From: Microbacterium sp. AK009
Lineage (GTDB): Bacteria > Actinomycetota > Actinomycetes > Actinomycetales > Microbacteriaceae
NCBI RefSeq assembly: GCF_013410955.1
Contig: NZ_JACCCG010000004.1
Coordinates: 62,001 to 126,000 of the forward strand
Reading direction: 5' to 3'
DNA: 64,000 bases
In this document: piece by piece, positions 37,233-46,953 of the stretch
How positions within the stretch are numbered: the first letter of the stretch is position 1
Layout of the letters: each line of letters starts with the position of its first letter
Made by a program: the position numbers and the translations under genes
The notes under the pieces: generated by a model
What the model was told of the DNA's origin: nothing
The model's database searches: none
The model's input: only the letters and a program-made list of their open reading frames with translations

Positions 37233-39284
37233 ATGACCGACGCCAACCCGCTGCTCGAACCCTCGTCCCTGCCCTACGGATTGCCCGAGTATCGCCGGAT
37301 CGCGGCGGCCGACTACCTCCCGGCGTTCCGCGCCGCATTCGCGGCGCACCGCGACGAGGTCGCCCGGATCGCGGCGGATCCCGCGGACGCGGACTTCCAG
37401 AACACCCTCGTCGCGCTGGAGGAATCGGGTCATCTCCTCGGTGACGTCGCGCGCACGTTCTACACCGTGTCGTCTGCCGACGCGACCGAGGACATCCAGG
37501 CCGTGGAAGAGGAGCTCGCACCCCTCATGGCGGCGCACCAGGACGCCATCCAGCTCGACCCTGCCCTCTACGCGCGGGTGAGCCACGTGTACGACGGACG
37601 AGGGAGCAGCGATCTTTCGCCCGAGGACCTGTATCTCGTCGAACGGCGCTTCCGCGAGATGACCCACGCCGGCGCGGCGCTGGAAGATGATGCGAAGAAG
37701 CGACTGACGCAGCTCAACCAGCGGCTGTCGACCCTTACGACGACGTTCGAGAAGAATCTCCTGGCCGACACGAACGACCTCGCCGTCGTGTTCGACGACG
37801 AGTCGGAGCTCGACGGACTCACCGAAGGCGAACTCTCCGCCGCCGCCCGGGCCGCCGCAGACCGGGGCATGGAGGGGAAGTACGTCGTCACTCTCACGCT
37901 GTTCACGGGGCATCCCTACCTCTCGAGCCTCACAGACCGCGAGAGCCGCCGGCGCATCATGGCCGCATCGCAGTCACGCGGCTCCCGCGGTAACGCGAAC
38001 GACAACACCGAGGTGCTGCGCGAGATCGTGCGCCTGCGCGCCGAGCGTGCGCAACTCCTCGGGTACGAATCCCACGCGGCCTACATCACGGCCGACGAGA
38101 CCGCCGGCTCCCCCGAGGCTGTACGCGAACTGCTGTTCCGGCTGGCGGGCCCGGCTGCCCGCAATGCGCGGAAGGAGCAGGATGCGCTGCAGCGCATCAT
38201 CGACGCATCCGGTGAATCGTTCCCGCTCGCCGCGCACGACTGGGCCTTCTATACCGAGCGCGTGCGCGAGGCCGAGTACGACCTCGATCGTGCGGCGCTC
38301 CGGCCGTGGTTCGAGGCGGAGCGGGTTCTCAGGGACGGCGTGTTCCAAGCGGCCACCGAGCTCTACGGCGTGACGTTCACCGAGCGACCCGACCTTCCCG
38401 CGTACCACCCCGAGGCGAGGGTGTTCGAGGTCCACGATGCCGACGGCACCCCGATCGGGCTCTACATCCTCGATCTGTACACCCGCGACACCAAGCGGGG
38501 CGGGGCCTGGATGAACTCCATCGTCGTGCAGTCGCGCCTGCGAGGAACGGCAGCGGTGGTGGTGAACAACCTCAACGTCCCCCAGCCCTCCCCCGGCCGG
38601 CCGACGCTTCTCACCCTCGACGAGGTCACCACGCTCTTCCACGAATTCGGCCACGCCCTCCATGGTCTTTTCGCCACCGTGACCTACCCGTCCTTCGGAG
38701 GGACCAACGTCTTCCGCGATTTCGTGGAGTTCCCGAGCCAGGTCAACGAGATGTGGATCTACTGGCCGGAGATCCTGAGCGCGTACGCCCGTCATGTCGA
38801 CACCGATGAGCCGCTGCCCGCAGACGTCGTCGAGAAGCTCCGCGCATCCGAGGCGTTCAACCAGGGCTTCTCCACGAGCGAGTATCTCGCCGCATCCTGG
38901 ATCGATCAGGCCTGGCATCGTCTGACGGCTGATGAGGCAGCAGCGGACTTCGATGTCGCAGGCTTCGAAGCAGACGCCCTCTCCGACATCGGCCTGGACA
39001 ATCCCGCCGTCCCGACCCGTTACTCCTCCACCTACTTCGCCCACGTATTCTCAGGCGGCTACAGCGCCGGGTACTACTCCTACATCTGGAGCGAGGTTCT
39101 CGATGCCGACACCGTCGAGTGGTTCCGCGAGAACGGCGGACTCACCCGCGGCAACGGCGATCGCTTCCGACAGCGGCTGCTGGGAGTCGGCGGATCGAAG
39201 GATCCGCTCGAGGCCTACCGTGACTTCCGAGGCCGGGATGCCGAGATCACACCGCTTCTGCGCCGGCGCGGCCTCGCGGCGTGA
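37233..39284 (+). CDS. M3 family metallopeptidase (peptidyl-dipeptidase Dcp-like)
   Basis: A 683-residue zinc oligopeptidase of the thimet/Dcp family, cytoplasmic (no signal peptide), expected to degrade short peptides released by other proteases. The zinc site is HEFGH at residues 470-474 (EVTTLFHEFGHALHGL), and the family sequences FVEFPSQVNEMW and YSSTYFAHVFSGGYSAGYYSYIWSEV follow. The ATG is six bases after TAGGGT, with GGAGGG between them serving both as spacer and purine-rich element. It diverges from the regulator operon and ends at a strong bidirectional hairpin. Confidence 0.95.
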   Translation: MTDANPLLEPSSLPYGLPEYRRIAAADYLPAFRAAFAAHRDEVARIAADPADADFQNTLVALEESGHLLGDVARTFYTVSSADATEDIQAVEEELAPLMAAHQDAIQLDPALYARVSHVYDGRGSSDLSPEDLYLVERRFREMTHAGAALEDDAKKRLTQLNQRLSTLTTTFEKNLLADTNDLAVVFDDESELDGLTEGELSAAARAAADRGMEGKYVVTLTLFTGHPYLSSLTDRESRRRIMAASQSRGSRGNANDNTEVLREIVRLRAERAQLLGYESHAAYITADETAGSPEAVRELLFRLAGPAARNARKEQDALQRIIDASGESFPLAAHDWAFYTERVREAEYDLDRAALRPWFEAERVLRDGVFQAATELYGVTFTERPDLPAYHPEARVFEVHDADGTPIGLYILDLYTRDTKRGGAWMNSIVVQSRLRGTAAVVVNNLNVPQPSPGRPTLLTLDEVTTLFHEFGHALHGLFATVTYPSFGGTNVFRDFVEFPSQVNEMWIYWPEILSAYARHVDTDEPLPADVVEKLRASEAFNQGFSTSEYLAASWIDQAWHRLTADEAAADFDVAGFEADALSDIGLDNPAVPTRYSSTYFAHVFSGGYSAGYYSYIWSEVLDADTVEWFRENGGLTRGNGDRFRQRLLGVGGSKDPLEAYRDFRGRDAEITPLLRRRGLAA

Positions 39285-39324
39285 GCACCTGACTCAAGAG
39301 GTCATGGATACGCGGGGAACGGAA

Positions 39325-39359
39325 CCTCGGGAGCGACCTGCGGAAAGACGCTCCCGAGG
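39325..39359. terminator. Bidirectional hairpin between peptidase gene and clpX
   Basis: An 11-base perfect stem, CCTCGGGAGCG with CGCTCCCGAGG, closes a 13-base loop in the middle of the gap between two convergent genes. It can end transcription from either side. Confidence 0.8.
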
Positions 39360-39389
39360 ATGTCGCGAACAGTCACCGCACCCGACGGG

Positions 39390-40658
39390 TCAGGCGCTCT
39401 TGCGCTTCTCACGCAGGACGAACGTCGGCGCGGCACGCTCCTCGACGGCCGCCCGCGTCACGATGACCTTGTCGACGTCCTCGCTCGACGGGATCTCGAA
39501 CATGATCGGTCCAAGGACGTCTTCGAGGATGGCACGCAGCCCACGGGCACCGGTCTTCCGCTCCACGGCCAGATCGGCGATCGCCTCGAGGGCCTCGGTG
39601 TCGAACTCCAGCGACACTCCGTCCAGCTCGAACATGCGCTGATACTGCTTCACGAGAGCGTTCTTCGGCTCGGTGAGGATCTCCATGAGCGCCGACTGGT
39701 CGAGCGGGTTGACCGACGCCACGACCGGAAGCCGACCGATGAACTCGGGAATCAGTCCGAACTTGTGAAGATCCTCGGGGCGTACCTCGCTGAAGAGGTT
39801 CAGGTCCTGTCCCTTGCTGTGCAGGGGGGCTCCGAATCCGACGCCGTGCTTGCCGACACGTGAGGAGATGATGTCCTCGAGCCCGGCGAAGGCGCCGGCG
39901 ACGATGAACAGCACGTTCGTCGTGTCGATCTGGATGAACTCCTGATGCGGGTGCTTCCGGCCGCCCTGCGGCGGCACGGAGGCCACGGTGCCCTCGAGGA
40001 TCTTCAGCAGCGCCTGCTGCACACCCTCTCCCGAGACATCGCGGGTGATCGAGGGGTTCTCGGCCTTGCGGGCGATCTTGTCGACCTCGTCGATGTAGAT
40101 GATGCCGGTCTCGGCGCGCTTGGTGTCGAAGTCGGCTGCCTGCAGAAGCTTCAGCAGGATGTTCTCGACGTCTTCGCCGACGTAGCCCGCCTCGGTGAGC
40201 GCGGTGGCATCGGCCACCGCGAAGGGCACGTTCAGGCGCTTGGCCAGCGTCTGCGCGAGATACGTCTTCCCGCAGCCGGTCGGGCCGAGCAGCAGGATGT
40301 TGCTCTTGGCGATCTCGACCTCGTCGGCGCGCTGTTCGGCCGGCTGCAGGGTGCCCTGGGCGCGCACGCGCTTGTAGTGGTTGTACACCGCGACAGAAAG
40401 CGCGCGCTTGGCGTCTTCCTGTCCGACGACGTACTCCTCGAGGAAGGAGAAGATCTCCCGAGGCTTGGGGAGGTCGAACTCGGAGATGACACCGGTGGAC
40501 GACTCGGCCATCCGCTCTTCGATGATCTCGTTGCACAGCTCGACGCACTCGTCGCAGATGTACACACCGGGGCCGGCGATCAGCTGTTGCACCTGCTTCT
40601 GGCTCTTTCCGCAGAAAGAGCACTTGAACAGGTCGGCGCTTTCACCGATTCGTGCCAT
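39390..40658 (-). CDS. clpX: ClpX ATPase subunit of the Clp protease
   Basis: Unfolds substrates and feeds them to ClpP. The 422-residue protein has the N-terminal zinc-binding domain with Cys13, Cys16, Cys35 and Cys38. The Walker A GPTGCGKT is at 125-132 and Walker B IYIDEVD at 187-193. The pore loop [23 protein letters not shown] and the IGF-type loop region follow. GAGGAG stands five bases before the ATG. TAGGCT at 40714-40709 gives clpX its own promoter, separated from clpP2 by a terminator. Confidence 0.97.
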   Translation of the reverse strand: MARIGESADLFKCSFCGKSQKQVQQLIAGPGVYICDECVELCNEIIEERMAESSTGVISEFDLPKPREIFSFLEEYVVGQEDAKRALSVAVYNHYKRVRAQGTLQPAEQRADEVEIAKSNILLLGPTGCGKTYLAQTLAKRLNVPFAVADATALTEAGYVGEDVENILLKLLQAADFDTKRAETGIIYIDEVDKIARKAENPSITRDVSGEGVQQALLKILEGTVASVPPQGGRKHPHQEFIQIDTTNVLFIVAGAFAGLEDIISSRVGKHGVGFGAPLHSKGQDLNLFSEVRPEDLHKFGLIPEFIGRLPVVASVNPLDQSALMEILTEPKNALVKQYQRMFELDGVSLEFDTEALEAIADLAVERKTGARGLRAILEDVLGPIMFEIPSSEDVDKVIVTRAAVEERAAPTFVLREKRKSA

Positions 40659-40708
40659 TGCGGCTCCTCTTCGTCGCCCCGGGGCAGCCTTCCCCGTCGT
40701 CACCGTCG

Positions 40709-40714
40709 AGCCTA
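40709..40714 (-). promoter_or_regulatory. clpX -10 element
   Basis: TAGGCT lies between the clpP2 terminator hairpin and clpX, giving a leader of about 44 bases. It implies that clpX can be expressed separately from tig-clpP1-clpP2. Confidence 0.5.
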
Positions 40715-40758
40715 ACCTCTGCCGGGGACATGCGCGGGGATTGAGTCGCCGTGAACGT

Positions 40759-40795
40759 GATGACGCCCCCGTCGCCGGAGCGCGGGGGCGTCATC
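40759..40795 (-). terminator. Terminator after clpP2
   Basis: A 13-base perfect stem (GATGACGCCCCCG with CGGGGGCGTCATC) around an 11-base loop directly follows the clpP2 stop. There is no U tract. Confidence 0.8.
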
Positions 40796-40805
40796 GTCGG
40801 TCGTC

Positions 40806-41489
40806 TCAGCGGGTGAGCGCGGGCGTGCCCGCCGTCCGCTTGCGTGTGGTGAGCACCTGGTCGACCAGTCCGTAGGCCACGGCGTCCTCGGCCGAGAGGA
40901 TCTTGTCGCGGTCGATGTCCTTGTTCACCTCGTCGATGGACTTGTTCGAGTGGGCTGCGAGGGTCTGCTCGAGCCAGGTGCGCATCCGCATGATCTCCGC
41001 AGCCTGGATCTCGATGTCGGAGGCCTGACCGTGGCCGGCCTCCCCCATCGCAGGCTGGTGGATGAGGATCCGGGCGTTGGGAAGCGCCAGGCGCTTGCCC
41101 GGTGCACCCGCGGCGAGGAGGACCGCCGCGGCAGACGCCGCCTGGCCCAGCACGACCGTCTGGATCTGCGGCGAGACGTACTGCATCGTGTCGTAGATCG
41201 CCGTCATGGCCGTGAACGAGCCGCCGGGCGAATTGATGTACATGACGATGTCGCGGTCGGGGTCCTGGCTCTCGAGCACGAGCAGCTGAGCCATGACGTC
41301 GTCGGCCGACGCGTCGTCGACCTGGACGCCGAGGAAGATCACGCGATCCTCGAAGAGCTTGTTGTACGGGTCCTGACGCTTGTAGCCGTACGCCGTGCGC
41401 TCTTCGAACTGGGGCAGGACGTAGCGGCTGCCGGGCATCTGAAGGCCCTGCGGCGCCGACGGGGCGCCTCCGAAGGTGGGGGTCTGCAT
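40806..41489 (-). CDS. clpP: ClpP2 protease subunit
   Basis: Serine protease subunit, 227 residues. The catalytic triad is Ser119 (LGQAASAAAVLLAAG), His144 (ARILIHQPAMG) and Asp195 (DIDRDKILSA). The sequence after the serine, AAAVLLAAG instead of MGxxLLxAG, matches actinobacterial ClpP2, and the N-terminus is extended by about 20 residues relative to ClpP1. In actinobacteria the active protease is a mixed ClpP1-ClpP2 tetradecamer. The gene follows clpP1 by 29 bases, and an AGGA adjoins the ATG. Confidence 0.96.
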   Translation of the reverse strand: MQTPTFGGAPSAPQGLQMPGSRYVLPQFEERTAYGYKRQDPYNKLFEDRVIFLGVQVDDASADDVMAQLLVLESQDPDRDIVMYINSPGGSFTAMTAIYDTMQYVSPQIQTVVLGQAASAAAVLLAAGAPGKRLALPNARILIHQPAMGEAGHGQASDIEIQAAEIMRMRTWLEQTLAAHSNKSIDEVNKDIDRDKILSAEDAVAYGLVDQVLTTRKRTAGTPALTR

Positions 41490-41518
41490 TCCTACTTCTC
41501 TCTCTTTCGCCTTCGAGC

Positions 41519-42109
41519 TCAGCTGTCGGTTGCGGTTCCGCCGCCGCCGATGACGTCGGTGGCCGACTCGCGGATGTGGTCGACGAAGCCGTACTCGAGC
41601 GCCTCTTCGGCACCGAACCACCGGTCGCGGTCACCGTCGGCATTGATCTGCTCGACCGTCTTGCCCGTCTGCTTGGCCGTGATCTCGGCGAGGCGCTTCT
41701 TCATGTCGAGGATGAGCTGCGCCTGCGTCTGGATGTCGCTCGCGGTGCCACCGAAGCCGCCGTGCGGCTGGTGGAGCAGAACGCGCGCGTTGGGCGTGAT
41801 GTAGCGCTTGCCCTTTGTGCCCGCCGTGAGGAGCAGCTGTCCCATCGAGGCGGCCATGCCGATGCCGACCGTGACGATGTCGTTCGGCACGAACTGCATG
41901 GTGTCGTAGATCGCCATGCCGGCCGTGATCGAGCCGCCGGGCGAGTTGATGTAGAGGTAGATGTCCTTCTCGGAGTCCTCCGCGGCGAGAAGCAGGATCT
42001 TGGCGCAGATCTCGTTGGCGTTCTCGTCGCGCACCTCCGACCCCAGCCAGATGATGCGGTCCTTGAGCAGCCTGTCGAAGACGCTCGTCGCGACAAGTGG
42101 TTCGGCCAT
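41519..42109 (-). CDS. clpP: ClpP1 protease subunit
   Basis: Serine protease subunit, 196 residues. The triad is Ser88 ([15 protein letters not shown]), His113 ([11 protein letters not shown]) and Asp162 ([17 protein letters not shown]). It partners ClpP2 from the next gene. GGAG five bases before the ATG fixes the start; longer in-frame readings cross the tig terminator. The gap to tig contains a strong hairpin, so clpP1P2 probably have a separate promoter there, though I cannot point to one with confidence. Confidence 0.96.
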   Translation of the reverse strand: MAEPLVATSVFDRLLKDRIIWLGSEVRDENANEICAKILLLAAEDSEKDIYLYINSPGGSITAGMAIYDTMQFVPNDIVTVGIGMAASMGQLLLTAGTKGKRYITPNARVLLHQPHGGFGGTASDIQTQAQLILDMKKRLAEITAKQTGKTVEQINADGDRDRWFGAEEALEYGFVDHIRESATDVIGGGGTATDS

Positions 42110-42232
42110 GTGTACTCCTGTTTCCGTGGTCGTGTCCTCGAATCTACCGGCGCGCGAATCGCGCCCCGCCCGTGTTCGCCGTCGGCAGATCGGGCGCGTC
42201 GCGCCTGCGCGAACAACGGCGTCATCGAACGA

Positions 42233-42266
42233 GAGAGGGACGGATGCCGCGGCATCCGTCCCTCTC
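42233..42266 (-). terminator. Terminator after tig
   Basis: A 16-base perfect inverted repeat (arms 42233-42248 and 42251-42266, starting GAGAGGGACGG) separated by only two bases. The realistic loop is about six bases. It lies 18 bases after the tig stop and should separate tig from clpP1. Confidence 0.82.
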
Positions 42267-42284
42267 CTCTGTCGGCGTGTGCGC

Positions 42285-43724
42285 CTACTCGGCGGCGTCG
42301 GCCTTCTTCGCACGGCTCTTGCGAGCGGGCTTCTTGGGAGCTTCAGCCTCTGCCTCCTCGGCGGCGACGACCTCGTCGGCCTCGGCGGCGGCATCGGCGA
42401 TGTCCTCGGCCTCGTCGACCACCTCGTCCTCAGCGGTCTCCTCGTCCTCGAGCGCGACGAAGCCGGTGAGGTCGACCGTCTTGCCGTTGGTGTCGACGAC
42501 GGTGACCTTGCCGAGAGCGACCGCGAGGGCCTTGTTGCGGGCCACCTCGCCGACCATGGCCGGGAGCTGGTTGCCCTGCTGCAGGGCGTTGATGAAGTCC
42601 TGCGGCGACATGCCGTACTGCGCGGAGGACTGGATGAGGTACTGGGTGAGCTCCTCCTGCGAGACCTGGACCTCGTACTTCTCCACGACGGCGTCCAGGA
42701 TCATCTGGGTGCGGAACTGCTTCTCGCTGGCCTCGGTGACCTCGGCGCGGTGCACGTCGTCCTCGAGTCGGCCTTCGCCCTCGAGGTGGTTGTGCACCTC
42801 GTCCTCGATGAGCTGCTGGGGCACGGGGATCTCGGCGCCGGCGAGCAGGGTCTCGATGAGCTTGTCGCGGGCCGCAGACCCCTGGGTGAACACCGACTGC
42901 TCGCCCGCACGCTCGCGAAGGCTGTCGCGCAGCTCGGCGATCGTGTCGAACTCCGACGCCATCTGAGCGAAGTCGTCGTCGGCCTCGGGGAGCTCGCGCT
43001 CCTTGACCGCCTTGACGGTGACGGCGACCTCTGCCTCTTGGCCGGCGTTGTCGCCGCCGATCAGCGTGGAGCGGAAGGTCGTCTCCTCGCCCGCGGTCAG
43101 GGAGTCCACGGCCTCGTCGATGCCTTCGAGCAGCTCGCCCGACCCGACCTCGTACGACACGCCCTCTGCCCGGTCGACCTCGTTGCCGTCGATCGTGGCG
43201 ACGAGGTCGAGCTCGACGAAGTCACCGGTGGCGGCCGGCCGGTCCACGGTGACGAGGGTGCCGAAGCGGGAGCGCAGCTTGTCGAGCTCGGCGTCCACCG
43301 CAGCCTCGTCGACCTCGATGGCGTCGACCTCGATGGTCGTCCCCTCGAAGGCGGGCAGGTCGAACTCGGGTCGGACGTCGACCTCGACGTCGACCAGCAG
43401 GTCGCCGCTGAAGTCCTTGGCGTCGGGCCACTCCACCACGTCGGCGCTCGGGCGACCCATGACGCGGATCTCGCTGCTGGTGACGGCCTCACGATAGAAC
43501 GCGTCGAGCCCTTCGCTGACGGCGTGCTCGAGCACCGCGGTGCGACCGACGCGCTGGTCGATGATCGGTGCGGGCACCTTGCCCTTGCGGAAACCCGGGA
43601 TCTGCACGTCCTGGGCGATGTGCTCGTAGGCGTGGGTGATGCTGGGCTTCAGCTCTTCCGGGCTGACCGCGATGCGGAGCTTCACGCGAGTCGGGCTCAG
43701 CTTCTCGACGGTGGTGGTGACCAT
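42285..43724 (-). CDS. tig: Trigger factor
   Basis: Ribosome-bound chaperone and prolyl isomerase, 479 residues. The N-terminal ribosome-binding domain carries the signature [10 protein letters not shown] (residues 43-52). The FKBP-type domain follows around [16 protein letters not shown], then the helical chaperone domain. The C-terminus is an acidic run followed by a Lys/Ala/Arg tail ([16 protein letters not shown]), common in actinobacteria. AAGG one base before the ATG and GAGGAG further up are possible ribosome binding sites. tRNA-Pro lies 73 bases upstream in the same direction without an obvious terminator, so co-transcription is possible. Confidence 0.96.
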   Translation of the reverse strand: MVTTTVEKLSPTRVKLRIAVSPEELKPSITHAYEHIAQDVQIPGFRKGKVPAPIIDQRVGRTAVLEHAVSEGLDAFYREAVTSSEIRVMGRPSADVVEWPDAKDFSGDLLVDVEVDVRPEFDLPAFEGTTIEVDAIEVDEAAVDAELDKLRSRFGTLVTVDRPAATGDFVELDLVATIDGNEVDRAEGVSYEVGSGELLEGIDEAVDSLTAGEETTFRSTLIGGDNAGQEAEVAVTVKAVKERELPEADDDFAQMASEFDTIAELRDSLRERAGEQSVFTQGSAARDKLIETLLAGAEIPVPQQLIEDEVHNHLEGEGRLEDDVHRAEVTEASEKQFRTQMILDAVVEKYEVQVSQEELTQYLIQSSAQYGMSPQDFINALQQGNQLPAMVGEVARNKALAVALGKVTVVDTNGKTVDLTGFVALEDEETAEDEVVDEAEDIADAAAEADEVVAAEEAEAEAPKKPARKSRAKKADAAE

Positions 43725-43797
43725 GCCTTGTGTCTCTCCTCGTCTGCCACCGCACGCGGACGCGTGGGCGTAGGTCTTCGTGATGGGGGGCCGATGG

Positions 43798-43871
43798 TCG
43801 GGGCGACAGGATTTGAACCTGCGGCCTCCCGCTCCCAAAGCGGGCGCTCTACCAAGCTGAGCTACGCCCCG
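43798..43871 (-). tRNA. tRNA-Pro (TGG)
   Basis: A 74-base cloverleaf: acceptor CGGGGCG with CGCCCCG, D arm TAGCTCAGCTTGGTAGAGC, anticodon stem CCCGC/GCGGG with loop TTTGGGA (anticodon TGG), and T arm with GGTTCAAATCC. CCA is not encoded. TAGACT at 43918-43913 is its likely -10. The gene precedes tig. Confidence 0.97.
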
Positions 43872-43912
43872 GGCGGGTGCGCACGCAGGCGTGCGCCGAT
43901 CGGGCCTGTTGC

Positions 43913-43973
43913 AGTCTAGCCGACACTCCCGGAAGCCTCATCGTCGGGCGGCGCCTCACGCGTCCCCTAGACT
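43913..43973. promoter_or_regulatory. Divergent tRNA promoters (two TAGACT -10 elements)
   Basis: TAGACT occurs on the minus strand at 43918-43913 facing tRNA-Pro and on the plus strand at 43968-43973 facing tRNA-Gly. Identical -10 hexamers on both sides of a 128-base gap make a divergent tRNA promoter pair. -35 elements are weak. Confidence 0.5.
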
Positions 43974-43999
43974 GGATGAGCCGCGGATCGCTCCGCCGC

Positions 44000-44073
44000 G
44001 GGGATGTAGCTCAATGGTAGAGCCTCAGTCTTCCAAACTGATGGTGCGGGTTCGATTCCCGTCATCCCCTCCA
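44000..44073 (+). tRNA. tRNA-Gly (TCC)
   Basis: Cloverleaf with acceptor GGGGATG/CATCCCC, anticodon stem TCAGT/ACTGA and loop CTTCCAA (anticodon TCC), and T arm GGTTCGATTCC. Unlike the other two tRNA genes here, the 3' CCA is encoded in the DNA (44071-44073). TAGACT at 43968-43973 is the likely -10. Confidence 0.97.
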
Positions 44074-44091
44074 CTTCCCTCCGGGGCCACC

Positions 44092-44631
44092 TCATCCGAT
44101 CGGTTCGGCGTCCTCGTGTACGGCCAGGTGCCGAAGGTAGATCGCCGCGTTCTGACGGATGCTGTCGCGCTCCTCCCCGGTCAGCGGCCGGCGCACGGTG
44201 GCGGGCACGCCCGCCACGAGCGATCCGGGCGGCACCACGGTGCCCGGGAGCACGACGGCTCCGGCGGCGACGAGGCATCCCTCGCCGATCTGCGCGCCCG
44301 AGAGCACCACGCTTCCCATTCCGATGAGGGAGCCGTCGCCGATCGAGCATCCGTGGACGACCGCGTTGTGACCGACCGACACATGCGCGCCGACGACGAC
44401 CGGGTGGTCGGCGTCGACGTGAACCGAGACGTTGTCCTGCAGATTGCTGCCCGCGCCGATGGTGATGCCGGCGCTGTCGCCGCGCAGCAGTGCGTTGTAC
44501 CAGACGCTCGCGCCCTCCCCCAGTGTCACGTCGCCGACCACCCGTGCGCCCGCGGCGACGAAGGCCGAATCATGCAGCGACGGATGACGGTCGCCGAGGG
44601 AGAGGACGGATGCTGCGGGGTCGATGCTCAT
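44092..44631 (-). CDS. Gamma-carbonic anhydrase family protein
   Basis: A 179-residue left-handed beta-helix protein with hexapeptide repeats (VVGDVTLGEGASVWYNALLR, ITIGAGSNLQDNVSVHVD, VVVGAHVSVGHNAVVHGC). The three metal-type histidines lie in SVHVD, VGHNA and VVHGC, so a metal site is likely. Members include carbonic anhydrases and ferripyochelin-binding-like proteins of unsettled activity. The ATG is seven bases after TAGGCT, indicating a leaderless mRNA. The 3' end is 19 bases from the convergent tRNA-Gly. Confidence 0.93.
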   Translation of the reverse strand: MSIDPAASVLSLGDRHPSLHDSAFVAAGARVVGDVTLGEGASVWYNALLRGDSAGITIGAGSNLQDNVSVHVDADHPVVVGAHVSVGHNAVVHGCSIGDGSLIGMGSVVLSGAQIGEGCLVAAGAVVLPGTVVPPGSLVAGVPATVRRPLTGEERDSIRQNAAIYLRHLAVHEDAEPIG

Positions 44632-44664
44632 GCCAGGGAGCCTAGACGTCCTCCGGCACGGGGG

Positions 44665-46800
44665 TCAGCGAGAAGCGAGCGCGTCGCGGATGGCCGCTTC
44701 GTACCAGGGTTCGAGGGTGTCGGCGAAGGTGACCGTCAGGTGGTCCTGATCGCGGTAGACGTTCGCTCCGCCCACCACGGGCCTGCACACCTCGTCGTCG
44801 CAGAAGACATCGGTGAAATCCAGCAGGGTGACTCCGGCCATCCCCTCGGCCGCCTCGCGCAGCGGATCGTCCGCGACGAGGACATCGGCGCGCGCACCGT
44901 CGCACTCGGCGGCGTCACGCGTGCGCAGGCACTTGTTCGGATCGGTCTCCCACACCGGGTTATCCACCACTGTCACAACCGGTGTGCCGCGGTCAATCAT
45001 GGCGCTCCACGCCTCGCGGTAGCCCGCGACGGCGGCCTCGCGCGATGAGTCGAAGCCGTCCGACGCGTAGGGGGTCGTGGCGAGGGCGGAGGTGAAGACG
45101 ACATCGACATCGCGATCGGCGAGCGCCGAGGTCACGCCCTCGCGCCAGTCGGTGCACGCCGCGCCGAAGGCGCCCGGCGTCGACAGCGGCGTGGTGTTCC
45201 AGGGGCACGCCCCCTTGAAGAACGTCGTCAGATGCCAGCCGTTGCGCTGGGCCATCCGCTCGAATGTGGGCAGGAGCTGGAAGGCGTGGCTGTCGCCGAT
45301 GAGCGCCACGCGGGGGGCGTCGTCGGCATCGGACCCGAACTCGCACGACACCGGGCGGGAATCGTTCAGCTGCACGAAGCACTGATCATCGGATGGTCGG
45401 TCGGCCCCCGCGAACCCCGGCGCGGGCAGGATCGTGTCGGGCGCCGCGGCGTCGTCGCAGGCCGGATCCAGGACAGCTGCAGCTCCGAAGCACTCCGGCG
45501 GATCCTCCCGGAGCTCCGCGAGCGCCCGCACGCCGGCGTTGTAGGCGGGGGCGTTCACCGCCCATGCCGCACCCGCGGTGCTCGCCACCAGAAGCATCGC
45601 CACGAGCGACGCCCACAGGGTCACCCGCGGCGGACGGGAGGTCAGCACCTTCCAGCTGCGGAAGGGATCCTCGACGAAGGTCTTCGTCAGCCACGCCAGC
45701 ACGAAGCACAGGGCGAGCAGGGCGACGCGGTGGTAGATCGTCAGTCCCCAGAACGGCACCGACGGCGCGATGATGATGAGCGGCCAGTGCCAGAGGTAGA
45801 GGGAGTAGGAGATCCCGCCGATGAACTGCGCGGGACGCACGGACAGCACGCGAGTCGGGTACCACCCGCGGTCGGTGTTCGACGCGGCGATGATCAGGCC
45901 CGCGCCGAGCGTCGGCACGAGTGCGGCGTACCCGGGGAAGGGGGTCTGCCCGTCGTAGGCGAAGGTCGCCCAGACGAGCGCGGCGATCCCCGCCCAGCCC
46001 GCGACGAAGCTCGCCCCCGCAGAGCGCAGGCGGAGCAGCGGCACGAGCGCGATGAGGGCGCCGACGCCGAACTGCCACATGCGGCCGAAGGTCACGAAGT
46101 AGGCTGGCGCCGGGTCGGTGATGGTGTAGATGACGCAGAAGACAAAGGATGCCGCGGAGACGACCGCCAGCACGGCGATGACGCTGCGGCGCACGGCGCC
46201 GCGCGCCCATTTCACCGCGGCCCACGCGGCCAGAAGCATCAGCAGCGGCCAGATGACGTAGAACTGCTCCTCGAGGGAGAGCGACCAGTAGTGCTGGACG
46301 GTGGTGGGGTCACCGCCGTTGTTGAGGTAGTCCGCGGACGTGATCGCGAGGTACCAGTTCTCGACGTAGAAGGTCGATGCGAGGATCTCGCGCACCTCGT
46401 TCGGCAGCGCCGAGGTCGGGGTCAGGTACGGCGTCATCGCGACCAGCGCGCAGAAGAGCAGCACGAGAAGGGATGCGGGCAGCAACCGCCGTGCTCGCCT
46501 CGCCCAGAACTGGCCGAGGCGCACGGTGCCGGTCGCGGTCAGCTCCCTCATGAGGTGCGAGGTGATGAGGAAGCCCGAGATGACGAAGAAGATGTCCACG
46601 CCGATGTAGCCGCCGGGGAACCGCCCGGGCCAGAAGTGGTAGAGCACCACGCACAGCACGGCGATGGCGCGGAGCCCCTGCACGTGCGGGAGGAACCGAG
46701 CGGGCTCGGCGTGCTCGGGTGAGCGCTGTGCCTGACGGCTGCGTCGCCGGTCGGCGTCGCCGGGCAGGCGCGGCTCGAGCGCGGGATCAGCGGAGGGCAC
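44665..46800 (-). CDS. OafA-type acyltransferase with C-terminal SGNH domain
   Basis: A 711-residue membrane acetyltransferase for cell-surface glycans. The N-terminal acyltransferase-3 domain has about ten helices, with GLRAIAVLCVVLYHFWPG (catalytic-type His) and GGYIGVDIFFVISGFLIT. The C-terminal extracytoplasmic SGNH hydrolase-like domain starts near residue 420, with VALIGDSHAFQLLP carrying the Ser and YRDQDHLT supplying the Asp/His pair. This two-domain build is that of peptidoglycan or O-antigen O-acetyltransferases; the exact acceptor is unknown. The GTG start is six bases after TACCGT. Confidence 0.93.
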   Translation of the reverse strand: MPSADPALEPRLPGDADRRRSRQAQRSPEHAEPARFLPHVQGLRAIAVLCVVLYHFWPGRFPGGYIGVDIFFVISGFLITSHLMRELTATGTVRLGQFWARRARRLLPASLLVLLFCALVAMTPYLTPTSALPNEVREILASTFYVENWYLAITSADYLNNGGDPTTVQHYWSLSLEEQFYVIWPLLMLLAAWAAVKWARGAVRRSVIAVLAVVSAASFVFCVIYTITDPAPAYFVTFGRMWQFGVGALIALVPLLRLRSAGASFVAGWAGIAALVWATFAYDGQTPFPGYAALVPTLGAGLIIAASNTDRGWYPTRVLSVRPAQFIGGISYSLYLWHWPLIIIAPSVPFWGLTIYHRVALLALCFVLAWLTKTFVEDPFRSWKVLTSRPPRVTLWASLVAMLLVASTAGAAWAVNAPAYNAGVRALAELREDPPECFGAAAVLDPACDDAAAPDTILPAPGFAGADRPSDDQCFVQLNDSRPVSCEFGSDADDAPRVALIGDSHAFQLLPTFERMAQRNGWHLTTFFKGACPWNTTPLSTPGAFGAACTDWREGVTSALADRDVDVVFTSALATTPYASDGFDSSREAAVAGYREAWSAMIDRGTPVVTVVDNPVWETDPNKCLRTRDAAECDGARADVLVADDPLREAAEGMAGVTLLDFTDVFCDDEVCRPVVGGANVYRDQDHLTVTFADTLEPWYEAAIRDALASR

Positions 46801-46879
46801 GGTATGACGGTAACCCCTGGCGGCGGCGCCCCTGCTCAGCGACCTGCCAGTGAGACGGGTTAGCGGAGCCTACTCTTGC

Positions 46880-46907
46880 TTGCGGAATAGGGGGCGCGCA
46901 CTAGCGT
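46880..46907 (+). promoter_or_regulatory. Possible dps promoter (TTGCGG-N16-TAGCGT)
   Basis: TTGCGG at 46880-46885 and TAGCGT at 46902-46907 lie 46 bases before the dps start, giving a leader of about 40 bases with GGGAG as ribosome binding site. Confidence 0.45.
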
Positions 46908-46953
46908 TGGATTCACTGGACCGCCGTGTGGCGGTTCGAAGGGAGCCGACAGA